Notes under the pieces: generated by a model
Told to the model about the DNA's origin: nothing
What the model saw: only the letters and a program-made list of their open reading frames with translations
The model's database searches: none
Assembly: GCA_037074765.1 (NCBI GenBank)
Contig: JBAMDO010000035.1
Span: forward strand, 124,001-188,000
Origin: Mansonella perstans
Taxonomy: Eukaryota > Nematoda > Chromadorea > Rhabditida > Onchocercidae
DNA length: 64,000 nucleotides
Direction of reading: 5' to 3'
In this document: positions 1 to 22,673 of the stretch, in pieces
Numbering within the stretch: position 1 is the first letter of the stretch
How the letters are laid out: every line of letters starts with the position of its first letter
Translations under genes and position numbers: made by a program

Positions 1-570
1 GATGCTACAAAGAAGTGATTAAATCAATCTCTGCAAGCAGTAGATTGATTCTGGGAGATTCGAATATACGATATTGATTAGTTTTTTACATTGTCACAAT
101 ATAAAACGGCTCGAGCAATCTGATGTTTAAGGAGTGAAGAATAAAAAGTTATTGAGACATCTGCAGCTCTGTTCAAAAAACAATTTTTGACTTCGAGCTT
201 AATTTTATAACCAATCTTTCAACATTTGTAAAGTTAAACCAAACGCACTCTAAGTTATGTGAGAAGTTTTTTTTAATATAACTTTAGAACTTTTTGAATC
301 AATTAGTACTGATTAATTCATCCTTTACTAACAGCACAATTTAAAAAAAAATAAGAATTCTGAAAAACAAAAATATTCAAACATTCTTTAGTTAAAAAAG
401 TTCTAAAAAAATTTTGAAAAGTTAAAAAGATTAAAAAATTATCAGTGACACATGTTAATAAGCATAGTTCAAGTGTCTTTTTTAAAAAGCAAGTCATAAT
501 CGTAAAATGTGCATTAATTAGCAAAAATTAATGCTTAAAAAAGAACAGAAACTACATGATCATTACTGAC

Positions 571-9388
<8,818 letters not shown>

Positions 9389-10074
9389 TTTTCTTTTTTT
9401 TAACGATCAAATAAACAAAATTATATTTGCATCGTAAAGTGCAAAGGCCTTAATTAGCCTTTGTACATATAAGATAAGTCTAAATCATACCTGAAATAGA
9501 CATTTGAAATTTTTTGAAAAAAAAAAATTTGAATTTTTTTGAAAAATTTATAAACATGTATAAATGATTTATTATTATCAAACTCTAATTAATCATGATA
9601 ACAGATTAATTTGAAAAATAAAATGGATAAACAAGAACTAAGGATAATAACTTCTCTAATAATACCATTAATAATGAAAGTATTTAATTAATAGAAGATG
9701 CCAAATATTTAAAACGAACGATATTTGAAGTGACAACATTTGATGAAACTTAACATGAGCCTTATCAAAATCATTTTATTTTCCATGTATCAGTGACAAA
9801 AATATTGTGACAATTTTAAATGATTTTAAAAAAAAAAAAAAAAAAAAATCCATTCCAAAATATTTTTTTGGTTAAGAATTGCATAGAAGACAGAAGAAAA
9901 ATGCCATAAAACATAATGAGCCTCAATAAGGGCAATGTTCATTACATATTCTTTCATCAAATTTAACGTTTTAGTACAGAGGCTGTTATTTAAACTTGAA
10001 ATATCACCGAGAGAAATATCAAATAAGATATATGTGTAAGCATACATAACATGAAAAATGCACACACAAACATA

Positions 10075-10140
10075 TATATACGTACACGCATACACTTATA
10101 TATATATATAAACACATACTCACACATACAAATATAAACA
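10075..10140. repeat. TA/CA dinucleotide-rich microsatellite
   Basis: The stretch mixes a run of TA units (about 10098-10112) with imperfect CA, CACA and ATAC units on both sides. It lies in the gene-free interval between the adenylate cyclase and PRPP synthetase genes. It has no coding sense; a minus-strand open frame over it reads only low-complexity Tyr/Cys/Val. Confidence 0.7.
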
Positions 10141-11434
10141 CTTTTAATGCTAGCATCAAATGTATATCAATAACATAGACATTTACAAATTTTTATTTTG
10201 ACAATTTATTATTTTTTGAAATTGAATTCAAAAACGAAGCATAAACATTTCAATTGTATTATATTTACCTATGCATGCATTTGCAATAACTAATTAATTA
10301 GTAACAAATGTGTAATTAATATTTTTTATTACTAAATGTGAATGAAATGAAGAGAGTAAATGGAATGAAGAAAATATGACTTGATAAATAATAATATTCA
10401 TTGAGCGGACAATAACGAAAATAGAATGGAATGGAATGTTGGAATTTAGTTAATTAGCAATCAATGTTATCAGATGTTTACATCTCTTGTATAAACTTCC
10501 GAAAACATCTGAGATGAGAGATGTGAGGATTCCTAGTTATATAATAATATAATTTATACGTTATAAAATCAGTTTTCTTGAGCAAATGTAAAATTGAATT
10601 TTGTAAGAAAATTCAAATTTAGTCAAATTTCATTGCAGTCACTTATTAACGAACTTAAATTAAGGCCATATGAGATGATAAATGCGCCAATTCGTAGTAG
10701 AATTCATTATGGGTCAAAACTCAATACATTATCCTTACATCCTCCAGTATATCCATGTCTATCAGCATTTACTCACAACTCTTTCTGATTAATTATAGAC
10801 GATACAGGTCTTCTAAATATCAATACTTGCAACTTTGTACTAGTCAGTGTCATTATAAGCATGTTCTCCCGCTCCATCCAACTTTCTGAGAGAAATCTAT
10901 TAAAAAAAGATAGTTTTTTAATCCTTTCTTTTTTTTTTTTTTGGTTATCATAAACCAAAAATATATAATAATTATATCATGCTGGTAATATTTAATCGAG
11001 TAATAAAATGATTAATTAACCAATTCATTCATCAACTGATGCAAGAATTTGCATTTAGCCAGTTACATTTAGCAAATTTTCAACGATTTTAACCAGCGGG
11101 ACAGAGAAAGAATGATAAGTGATAAACTGATTAATTAATAATTTTAATTGACTTCATTACTTCTTTATCATTCATAAAATTTCATTCATGCCATTTAACA
11201 TATAGCATTGTTATCGGATAATTCATTAATGGATTGGCCATTTGAACTATAAAATTCAAGTATTTGTCACCCTTCATTCGTCATTCTCAGCTCTCTTAAT
11301 TTCGTCCTCATTTCTATCTTAATCAATATATTTTGTATTAAATACCATGTTAAGTTGTTGTCGGACAAAAAACAAAAGAAGGAAATTGAATCTCTGTCTT
11401 AAATTTTAACAAAATACTCGATTTTCCTTCTTAC

Positions 11435-11725
11435 ACTTATACGTATCCCGCTACTTCCTGTCACTTATATGTCATCCCGCTACTTCCCGTCACTTATATG
11501 TCATCCCGCTACTTCCCGTCACTTATATGTCATCCCGCTACTTCCCGCCACTTACATGTCATCCCGCTACCTCCCGTCACTTATATGTCATCCCGCTACT
11601 TCCCGTCACTTATATGTCATCCCGCTACTTCCCGCCACTTACATGTCATCCCGCTACCTCCCGTCACTTATATGTCATCCCGACTACCTCTCTTCATTTA
11701 TATATTATCATGCTACCTCCTATCC
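11435..11725 (+). repeat. 29-bp minisatellite with 87-bp higher-order unit
   Basis: About ten tandem copies of a 29-bp unit whose core is ATGTCATCCCGCTACTTCCC. Copies start near 11435 (28 bp, variant), 11464, 11493, 11522, 11551, 11580, 11609, 11638, 11667 (30 bp, one inserted base) and 11697 (degenerate). Copies starting at 11493, 11522 and 11551 are identical, one for one, to those at 11580, 11609 and 11638: the third of each trio carries CTTACATG and CTACCTCC, the second ends in CGCCA. The array therefore also has an exact 87-bp period. It is markedly more C-rich than its surroundings. All three plus-strand frames stay open through the core because the unit has no stop codon, which explains the three overlapping open frames there; I do not regard them as genes. 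Confidence 0.95.
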
Positions 11726-14700
11726 TCCCACATTTGAGTAGAAAATACAAAGCTACATTTTTACTGCTTGCCCTCGTTCATTGTCTAGTTCATTTAGCGC
11801 TTCCAGACTAAGATGGAGTTTATGAGAAAGAAATTTATTTTGATACGAAGTAATTAACTAATAATTTTTTAGTGTAATTACACAAATCCATGAGGAAAAT
11901 AAAAGATCCAGACTGGTTTTTCTTGAACCAAATTTGAAAAGAAAAAAGAACCAACTGTCTTTCTAAACTACTTTTCCTGGCCTTCTCAGTTCATTTCTCT
12001 CTAAACTACACTAAAAAAAATATTTAATTTTTTTTATTCAAATTAAAAATTTAAATTTAAATTTAAATTTAATACTTCATTTTTTCCATCTTCTATCAAA
12101 GTTAAATGGAATAATTAATAGATGAATTATGAGTGCAATTTTGAAAACAGTCGATAAAATCGTCAGCATAATGCATACTTGCACGGTGAGATTGAGTGCC
12201 GAAATTAAAATTATCAGAGAAAATGATGAATTCTTGCAACTGAAATTTAAATAATCTATATATGGGATAATATCTTCAGTGAAAATACTAATGCATGGCC
12301 ACAGATGGGAAAAGAATTTTGTAATCACATTGAGCATGACAGTAGCATAACCTTTCTAGTGATATCGGGGGAGCAACTCTGGGCATAGATGTAGAGAAAA
12401 TCCCACAAAATCAGTTTTTATAAATAAATATGTACCACACTATCCCCTGGATTTATCCACCACATCCTGAAGCAAATCCTTTATCAACGGAGAATGACTT
12501 CTTTTAATTTAGAAGAAAGTGACTAGATAGCTATTCCGAACAATTAACTGAACATGATAAGAATAAGCCTTGTGAAGATTGCCAATTATTAGTTAATATC
12601 ATTGATGAGACTAATTATTCAACCATTTCTAGCATTCTAATAATTAAGAGAGAAACTTCCTTGTGTGAAAGTATTAGTGGTACTATAATCTTGATATTTT
12701 TCAGACCAAAATACTGCAGAAATATTTCAGCATTTGCTTAGAAATACTAAATGATTGCAGTCATTTGAGCAATTTATCTTTTCATCTTTCTGAAACTACT
12801 AATTATCTACTCTTTTCTAGCACAACGACTAATACTTTCAATCAGACAAGTATTGTAATTTTAAACACATCGAAATACTTGAAGTGATGAAATTACTGAG
12901 GAAGATTTTTTAAATTGAAATATGGCTTGTCATTTCTCTTTTCATTTCTTCAAATATTTTATTCTCAATTTTTTTAAATATCACTCTAGGATGACAATAC
13001 TACAATCTCATTTTAAATCTCTTCCTCTCTCCCTCTCTTGCTGCTTTTTTTCTTTAGTTCGGCTTTCTTTCTTTGTTCAAAAAATTGTCATTTGAATCAA
13101 AACAAAATTTTGATTAATTAAATGATGCTCGAAAGCTTAGTAATATTTTCATTTTTGACTTCTATTCATCCATATTTTACTGCATTTTTAATCTAACAAT
13201 ACTAAATGACATTATTTCACTGTTTTTTTTTTCTCTTTCTTCAATACGAGACAAGTAAGAGGGAGTGAGTTGAGTTATTTTTCATTTCAGTGCAAATCGT
13301 TCAATCGTTTAGCTAAAGAATTAAAAATTTAATGAAAAATTACTAATATTTCCAAATGACAGTAAAAAAACTTCTTGCAAAATGAAAACGAGGAATCTCT
13401 AAGTCTTTTGCCTACAGACTCGTCCTTTGAGACAAAACTCAAAGAATTCGTTTAAAAGTTCATTTACTTATTCAGTACTTTCAGTACTTTTTTAATGTCA
13501 ATTTCTCTTTGTGCTATTGAAGAAATCCTTGTTTAATGAGGGCAGATGTCGTATAGTCTCTAAATCACAGTTAGCATCGATAAAAGTAAACAAAATAGCA
13601 AAAAGTAAATTTAAAAGGAAATTTATGCTTACAGAAACGATTTTTAGTGTTGCGACAAAATGACAATGGAAAAGTAAGCAAGTAAATGAATGAAAAATTT
13701 CTCCATATTGACATGATATTTTGTTCTTTGAATTCTATTTTTAATTCAGCAGAGGAAAAGAGTCAATATTTCAAAAGAATGAAAAGCAAAAGAAGTTTAA
13801 TTTCGTTGGAAAAGGAAAAGAACAACCACTGGCTAATAAGGCAGTGGCTATCGACAGAGGCTCTTCATTTGGCTTCAAATGATTTTGCGAATTTGATAGA
13901 AAACTTAATTGGCTACGAGTTGATTAATTTTTATTATGAAAATTCCTCAAAACTCTATAGAATTGCTTCTTATTATGATTTACTTCTTATTAAGAAATTT
14001 TTGTGAATTTTTTCATTCAAATTAGCTAAGATTATGCCTTTTGTAGCAATTTTTCGAGATATCATATCGTTTTAACAAACCAAAACAGGAATTTCATTTC
14101 TTGATTACAAATCAAGAAACGATAAGTAATCCGGAACTTCACATCAATTTCTAACGGAAAATTTAAAAAAAGAGGATGCAATTGCTGAGATTTGGAAATG
14201 CTGTTTGAAGAGTGGGTCACATGAAATGAGAGCAAAAGGGATATTTATTTGCCTTCAAGAGAAAGAGGAAGAGAGAAGAAAAAGAGAGAAAGTTGATTTG
14301 AAATTGGGTGAATGGGATAAATTACGGAGATTAAAAGGAATAAATTATGATACATTACGACCAAGACGGAATGCTTATAATTCTCTCCGGTAAATGATTT
14401 ATCATTCATTTTTTTCTGTCTTCTAACTTTAGTACTGGTTATAGATTAAACTTAACCATTCACTGAGCTTTGTTGTCAAAATGACTAAATATTCGTCAAA
14501 GTGGTCAGCTAAAAATTATCACAAGATGTAGCAAAAAGTTGGATTCTTGTCAAAATGATGGTTGAAAATGATATTTGGAGTGATAACGTCTATAAGCAAT
14601 CACTCAAGACATGATATGAATATGTTGCTTAAAGGAAGCAATAAATACAATGTTTAAATGAAAAAAAAGTAAAAAATAAAATAATTAAACAGAAGCAAGA

Positions 14701-17184
14701 AACCATGGACAAATACTTAAAATTGAAGTAGCTATAAAATTTAGATATGTTCAAAAGCGCTTGAATATTCAAATCAGTGGATGAAACCAAAAGAAGTGTC
14801 TCAATTAAAAACCAAATGGATAATCCCGTTCAATTGCTTCCAGGTTTTAGATTCCAGAAAGGAAAAGAAAGAAAGAGGAAAAACTAGATTTGAAACATCC
14901 CATTGGGAAAAGTTCACCCACTGCTGTAATTTAATTAAGTAGAAATTGAAAGAATGTGAATAAGCTTTTTCGCTTCCTGCTCAGTTCAGCCTGCGAATTC
15001 GGCTTTTCGTTTCGCTCCAAATGAACTGAATTTATCAGATGATTTCAAAAATAAAAAATAAAACATGAATCTCTTTTTTTCAATATGAATACTAGTGATA
15101 TTAATAGAAGAAGAGATCAAACACAGTGATAATGTTGAAGTTTGATAATTCAATAATTGAAATTAATTAACAACAAATGATTCGATGGCAATAATTAACA
15201 ATTTAATGACATACTGTTTTTATGACGATAATGTTGATATTTGATAATACATTGTTTGTTAAATAATTCATTTGAAATGGAGGAAAAATCCCTGAAACCA
15301 TCAAATAAAGTTTGAAAAAATCAGAGCAATCAACTTTGTCGGATAATGTTGGTATTTGTCAACAACAACACCGTTGCGGAATTTTGTTTGGTGGAAAATT
15401 TTTTCTTTAAATAAAAATTACCTGAGGTAATTTGCCAGATGGTCAGAAAAATGCACTGATGACGAGTTATAGAAATGTCCCTGAATAAGCTCAATTTTAC
15501 GACAACTTAGAATTTGTAGTAAGAGTTCACCAGTCACCGACTGAAGTGGACAACAGAATTACCTAAAAACTATGGCATAAATTTTCTCAATTATAATTTT
15601 TTGGGAATGATTTGTGATTAGTTCACTTGGAATAATCCCGGATGGTAGTGATGATTAGCACATAACAACAATCACTATAATAAACTAAGTCGAATAGAAA
15701 GATAATCCATGATGGTAATAATAATAATTTGCTATCATAATGAATAAAATATCTTTCAACTTGACCGCAAGAAAATTTGAGTGAATAGGTTTTTAAAATA
15801 AAAACTTTTCATTTTTATTAAATATTGTTTTACTCGCAACTTAAAATGATGCATCTTTGAGATGTGATTGATGCGTAATATTTATCACTGGCTGTTTTGC
15901 AGTCCTCAAATATGAAAAAATGAAAGTGGAAATTCATTTGAACTTAACGAGAAATACTATCTATTTGCTTGCGAAGTAATGAGATTATTAATCAGTAATT
16001 TTCAACACAAATGTGCCACACCAATTCGTTTGTTTTCCTGACTTATATTGAAATTGTTAAAAGTTTAAAATCACTAATTAATGATTTGCCAAGGATTTTA
16101 TTTTTGACACGTCATGTAAAAACATATTAATTAAGCTACTGTAATTGATGGATGCTATTTATCACTGATTTTCTTTCAATTCTGCAAATATGAATGTGAA
16201 ATGAAACAAAGAAATAAATAAACAATAGAAAGATGAAGTGCAAGAAGTGTAATTCCTTTTTTTTTGTGACAATTTCAAATAGAAATTTTTCAGACTCAAT
16301 TATTTTTCTGATTAAAATTCTTTTCAACTATTTGTTTTTTAATGCAATTTTTCCTAGCAATCGCTGTATGATTTTCATTCTTCCCAATTAAGACTGTTTC
16401 TGTAAATTCCATCTACCCTTCGGCAGAATAATCAGTCGGTCATTTGATAAATGTTGACCTAAGCTTATACAAGATTAAAAAGTGACATTCGATTTTCGAA
16501 ATCAAGTTTTAAATCTCTCACATTGATCTTTGACTGCTAAGAAAACACAAGTCAAACTAGTAGCAAATATTGCGTGATAAAATCAAAATCAATTAACTCA
16601 AGCTACTTGACTAACTAGAAAAATTCCAATTAATAATTTCCAGAAGAAAAGGGCAGGTGTGCGCTTGCACTAAAAGATTTGCACTGAATCGAATAACAGG
16701 ACAATTTTTCAAAACATGATCAATTCAAAATTATTATCCACCAACAATATCCTCTGCTGGTTATCAACGACAGAGTTGTTATTATTAGGCGCATAAGTGA
16801 AGATAATTTCAGAGAAACCATTTAATTATTGTTTTAATTTAAAAATTTTCAACTGATTCAAATGATTTTTTCCAGCACAAGATGAAGCCAGTACTGGACT
16901 CATTAAATTAAAAATTAATGGGTGCGCTTAACAGAAAAATGTGACAAGTAATAGACTGTCTTACATGAAAAATTTATATTTTATATTAAAATTCTTTTTT
17001 TGATATCCATTCCACATTCTTTTTAGTTTACCAAACTTTCAATAATGAAAGTAATGAAAAGTTATATGTAACATAAGGATGAAAAGAACGGAAAGGACAA
17101 AGTAGAATACGACCAAGGATTTGTTGCATTCTACTGGATTTTTGTTTTTTAAAACAATTTTCAAACAAATAATTTGTTGAAAAA

Positions 17185-17420
17185 TCTTTTCTTTAATTAA
17201 AAATAAATGCTGTGAGTGAAGAAGTTCTAAGAAAGCAAGACTACTGGAAAATTGCTTCTTTAATTAGAAATAAATGAGTGAGACAATTCTGAATGAGGAA
17301 TCTGAGAAAAAAAAAGCATTAGTAAGAAATTGTTTCTTTAATTAAAAATAAATGAATGAGACAGTTCCGAGTGAAGAATTGAAGAGATAAAGCATTATTG
17401 GGAAATCGCTTCTTTGGGTG
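17185..17420. repeat. Diverged tandem repeat, 67-77 bp period
   Basis: Four related copies begin with TTTCTTTAATTAAAAATAAA or close variants at about 17189, 17256, 17333 and 17410. Each continues with a purine-rich part containing GAGTGAGACA or similar. The last copy diverges quickly after its start. Spacing is 67, then 77 and 77 bp. No coding potential is seen. Confidence 0.7.
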
Positions 17421-18596
17421 AAATAAACGAAGTGAAAGATCTCGGAAAAAAGCGACGATGATATGCATGAAAGAAAGGCGACTTTATTTTTTTGCCCTCA
17501 CTTCAAATGATCCTAACTTTCGTTCTGAAAGCTATCCCGTGATTTGGTTATAAAAAAAGGAAAAAAAGTTTTTTTAACGAAATGATACTTTTGCAAATGT
17601 CACGAATACTTTTAAAACATTTCCGAGCGTGCCTACAGTCTGATGAAATTTTCATTCGTTATGGTCCTCAAATCAGTCTTTAAATTGATGCTACATAAAA
17701 TTGACAACGCTAAAAAATTTTCCATTTACAAACTGAGCAACATATACCTATATACACAGCATAGGAGAAAAATTTTTTCCGCAACAAATATCCAGTCTTA
17801 ATACAAGCATAATGTTATTATAAGATTGATTAATTATTTCACATTTAAACAATTAATTCACAATTAAACAATTGTTAGAAAATACTTTTTGAAAAAAGTG
17901 TAAACTGGAAAATTAAAGGTAAGAAATTTGATTTCAAATAGCTTTTTTTTAAAAATAATAATTAATCAAGGAAAAGTAGAAGAACAAAAGCAGAAGATAG
18001 TTTTGTTTTCAAAAGTGAAAAACATCTGAAATGCAAAGTTTTTTAATAAAAATCTTGAGCAAACCGTTATTTTAATAAAATAAACAATAACTATTGTCAA
18101 AAGTACGAATTTAAAAAATGAGAAAATTCAAAGATGACTGTATTGTTAAAGTATATGCATGTGTGTGCGAGCATGTGTATGTGTGTATTTTTGTGTGCTT
18201 GTATTTGTGTGCATCTATGTGAAATATATATTGATATCAATAATTAATATTCACCAAAAATTCTCCACAATCAATACATTCTTTTAAAAAAAAAAAGGGT
18301 GTTGACGAAAAATTAGAAAAAATACCAGTAAAACTATCATCATTCAGCACTACCAGTTTGTATGTTGGCAAAAAGTAAACAGCAGATGGAATAATAAGTT
18401 GAAAAATGAATTTTTCCCCGACCTTCCACCCTATCATAGTTGCCATCATTCCGAACATTTGTCAACACTCCTGTCAACTACATAAATGTAGAGTACTTCT
18501 TTCTACAGGTACCATCCAATTTTTGAATCGATCGATCAATAAAAGGCATTTAAAAAAAGAAATTCATTATATGAATAATTGTTTGCGGCAGTGATA

Positions 18597-18652
18597 ATAA
18601 ATCACTTATTATGATGTTAAATGTTTGTAACAATAATAATGAGTGATTTATG
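18597..18652. repeat. Imperfect hairpin around ATAAATCACT / AGTGATTTAT
   Basis: TAATAAATCACTTATTA and a downstream AATAATGAGTGATTTATG are near-perfect reverse complements separated by about 25 bp, so the single strand could fold. The surrounding 200 bp is rich in GATGATAA-like words, so part of the match may be low-complexity coincidence. Confidence 0.45.
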
Positions 18653-19860
18653 CAAGGATGATGATGAATGTTTGCAACGATGATAGTGAACTGTCTACAA
18701 TGATGCTAATTAGCAGTTTTTGTCGCAATAACTGCATGTTAAATTAATAAGAATTTGTATCATTAGCAGTATAATCTATGATAATAAGCAAATGTTACTA
18801 TCAACGCCTAATTGTCCGCGCAATAATTTGCAAAATCAATGAAATTTATACTTCTATGATAAAATCAATGATATTAAAGGTTAATCAATGATGCCAAAGC
18901 ATCACGAACGGTGCTGAAAAGAATATTTGAACTTGTAAGTACAGAAATGTTAACCAATTAAATTACAGAAATAATTGATGTCCCATACGTCAAATATTGC
19001 AAATTCAAACATTGTCAACTATGTCAAAATTCATGTCAAATATTGCAAACATTAAATTTAACTGCAGTCGCTAATCTATAAATAGTCACTGTTGAAGAAA
19101 AATTACTTTTTGGGAGAGATGTGTGAGAAAATTACTTTGTGAATTTGTGGGAAAAAGTATAAAAGCTTGAAGAATGACAAAGCTAAAATGACAAATGAAA
19201 TGTCGCAGATTTCTCTGTTTGTTTCTTTACATGAATGGATGGAAGGAAAAACCAATAAATTTAATGCGAATATTTCTAAAAAAACAAAGAGCAAAAACCG
19301 GAAAAGCGAAGCGATGTTTATGCATATGCGAACACAATTCAGGTTCCTTTTGTTCTTTGATAATTTCGCCGACAAATTATTCATTCAAAAAAGTGATAAA
19401 TGCACAATTTATCATACGCCGTCATACCACTTTTCATTATGATAAAGAACAGTGCTAATTATCACTGAATGATCAGTTAGTGATAGTATTTTATCGTTGT
19501 TTCATTAGTTTTCAGATTAGTTTGTGCTTTTATATTACCACTTTCAGTTAACTGGTTCTGGAATTTCCACAATAACGAGTTTTTGCTCACCATTGCTTGT
19601 TATATCCGACAGACAAATTTGCGGAATAATAGTAAACCGATTAAAGTTATTCCCATTACAACTACCAGCTAATCTTATAAGTAGAATTTCTAAGAGTGGT
19701 ACTGATATACGATAGCAATTAATAGCAAAGTTGTTGACAATGTACTAGGAAAAACTGCGACACAAATATATCACTACATATATCATTAAATCAATAGCCA
19801 TTGCTTCTCTCATTCCTTCAAAATCATCCCACTTCATTCAACTTCATGTTATTCATTATT

Positions 19861-19938
19861 TCATTCCGGTCGTGATCAGTGATATTTCATTCTGGTAGTG
19901 ATCAGTGATATTTCATTCCGGTCGTGATCAGTAGTATT
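19861..19938 (+). repeat. 26-bp tandem repeat, three copies
   Basis: Three adjacent 26-bp copies of TCATTCCGGTCGTGATCAGT followed by GATATT. The middle copy has two substitutions and the third has a transposed pair (AGTATT for GATATT). Each copy contains the palindrome TGATCA. No function is evident. Confidence 0.85.
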
Positions 19939-22638
19939 CTGCATGCTGCACAATATCATTAATTAGCTTAAAATTATGCAGATAATATGTAATCCTATAC
20001 ACAGGAAGTAAAATTCCATGGCAATTTAACATCGATAAAATAAAGAATAAACAAAACTTCATCGTTTTATTTGGGACTCTTATCAAGAAAATGTCTGATA
20101 TATTGCATTATCTGACATAGCAAATAAATAAAATGAAAAAAAAAAACTGAAATTAATAAACAAAAATAACTGAACAATTTTAAGAAATTGAAAATGAAAA
20201 TGAAGTTAAATAAAAAGCTTTGTGTCTTTGGTAGCATTATTGATTAAACATAAACTTGATTATAAATTAACGGCAAATTCTTTTCAAATGAAAAATTAAT
20301 ATCCAATAAATGATGGAATAATAACGGAACAAGGAAGCAATATGTAATGAAGAAACAATTTGCTTTACATTAAATTTCTTTTGTAATAATTAATTAGTTT
20401 CCTGTTCCTTGCCTTTTATTTTATTGTTAGTAGAGATATAACCTTGTCATCAATGTGTCAAAACCTTATCATCAATGTGTCACATCACAGAAATTGTATT
20501 AAATTGGCAAATAAAATAATAAGTGAGATGGAGGTGAGGGTAAGAATTCCAGAAAATTTTTAGAAAATAAATTCAAAATAGCAGTGAACGAGTAGATTTA
20601 AAAAATTTGTAGAAATTATTTGAAAAAAAATGCGATTGTTGAAATATGCTTTCTGATGAGCTTCCTCGGTTAGTCTTTTTCCCTTCTATGCTTTAACGTT
20701 CACTTTAGCAATTTCACATTTTTATGCTTATGAATGAGAAATTAAATTAGAATGCGGCAATCTTCAAAAAAGTTTTTCCATTAAGATTTCAAGGCAGTTT
20801 TTCGTTCATTCAGTAATTGACAATATTAAAAGTGCTTTTAATGTCCACAAAGTAAAGGGCGTAATTAGTTTTGTTGCGAGAAAGATGCAATTGATTCAAT
20901 GATCTTTTCATTTTAGACATTTTATAATATTTTTAGCTTATTGGAAACATGAAATAATTAATGAAGATAATGGTGCATCGAATAAAATTATTCGCGAAAT
21001 TGATGTGACGAGAAAAGTTAGAAAAAATTGAAACTCATATTTTTTTCTTCATTCTCTTGCTCTCTCTCTTTCTCTCCTTCCAATTGCTTGTCTTTTTTAA
21101 ATATGATGGAAGAATGATTTAATTGGTATTAATCAATTTTTAGGACGGGATTCAAGAAAAATCTGTTTGTTAAAAAAAGAAAATGAATGAGACAGGAATT
21201 TCTAAATTAGTGCTCAAAATCATTATTATCATTATTTGCTCCAATTTCATACATAAACACATTTACTACAATTATATGCTGGCTATCTTTTTCCCGTGTC
21301 CCGATATATCTTGAAAGACAAATACTTTTATAGTGAAGATTGACTAGAAGCTGTTTCTTCCTTCTTGTTTTATTCTGGATCAAAATCTTACATAAACTAT
21401 TTCAGTGAATAATTGCTATAATTTTTCTTCGTATAACTCCATTGATAACAGTAATTTACTCATTTGTTTATTTAAATTGCAAAATATTTCAAAGAATTTA
21501 TAATTTTTAATAAATAGTTTATATTTTAACAAAACTATAAATATTTGAATGGATGTTTCTTCTTAAATCATGCAGTTACGATTCTATATTAATTCACAGA
21601 AATTTAATTAATGAAGAAGTGATTTGCTTCGTCTACAATTCCTTACAATTATCACAGTATTTTATCCGTTTCCTTGAGGAATGAAATTTTTTTAAAAATT
21701 ATAAATTGTTAGTTCGAGCAAAAAAAATTCATATTCTTTACTAAAAATGAAACATAATTCTAATTATTGCATAATGGATTAGGTGAACAATGTAATTAGA
21801 AATACTTAATTGCTCCAAATACCATTACTTATCGAATTGTCATTTTTGAACTAATCCAAGAAGGTAAATTAATTTTTAATTAAACCCCAAATTCTGAACA
21901 TTCTTGCATAATCCAAATACTGAGATAATTAAAACGAATATTTTAGCAATCGTATTCTTTCAAACCAAAAAAAAGTCGAAATAAAGAAATGATTGCTTCC
22001 GTTGAATTGGCAAATAGTAAGAAAATGAGCTGAAAATTGAATTTCAAAAAAGCTCATTTAAAAATATTGAAATTTCAGAATGCTTGTAAACCATCGCAAG
22101 TAGTTTCTCTTATTAAAATGTTAAATTTTCGTATAAGTCGAATCAATCGCAGCTAAATATATTTAGTACTGCTTGCTATGAAACTCATTTATGCTTGACA
22201 CTTGCAAAAAGTTGTCAATTAATCTATAGACAACAGTATGACTGAAACAAACTGTTCAGTGTTTTCGAAATCTCCTATCAGTGCTATTTTGCAAAGCAGA
22301 AAAAGAAGTAATTTATATTTAAAGAAATAAAATTTTGACTAGAAATAATGCTAAAAAAGATGGAGAAAAATTTTGAAAGTATCAAAAATCAAGGCTGTTG
22401 CTATCTCTCCCAGCTATATTTATTTCTCAACCTGGCTTCTATTTATGGCCAACGTTTCTTGGCACATTGCATTTTTGCATGAGTATTTTGCTCTCAGCGC
22501 ACTTTTAATTACTCGATAGGATTACTACAATGTCATCTTTGTACATGAAAAGCAATTTTTATGCTTTTCAAGCAACTACTAATTAGCAGTTCAACAGAGA
22601 TTTTTTTTTTTAAGTTAGAAATTGATAGAGATTTTTTG

Positions 22639-22673
22639 ACAGAGATTGACAGAGACAATATGTCAATCTCTGT
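22639..22673. repeat. Perfect 12-bp inverted repeat
   Basis: ACAGAGATTGAC at 22639-22650 and GTCAATCTCTGT at 22662-22673 are exact reverse complements with an 11-base loop. An extra GATAGAGATTTTTTGACAGA just upstream makes a partial third copy. It lies in the gene-free interval. Confidence 0.7.

Noticed and set aside
9826..10095. Poly-A run followed by open frame, considered as a retroposed gene copy
   Set aside because: No coding similarity precedes the A-run and there is no target-site duplication. The frame over it is microsatellite-derived.
11469..11811. Three overlapping plus-strand open frames with MSSRYFPSLICHPATSRHL repeats
   Set aside because: They are the three reading frames of one 29-bp minisatellite without stop codons, each starting one unit later. 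No splice or start context supports translation.
12077..12337. 86-codon minus-strand open frame with hydrophobic residues
   Set aside because: A+T-rich DNA readily gives Ile/Leu/Phe-rich frames. No splice partners or family likeness were found.
13686..14006. 106-codon plus-strand open frame
   Set aside because: No recognisable domain, no convincing acceptor or donor, and no neighbouring exon. Composition is not distinct from background.
18237..18458. Minus-strand frame containing FLPTYKLVVLNDDS, reminiscent of ligand-binding domains of receptor guanylyl cyclases or GABA-B receptors
   Set aside because: The likeness is limited to a dozen residues, the expected flanking helix (AxxxALExIN) is missing, and no partner exons or good splice sites were found.
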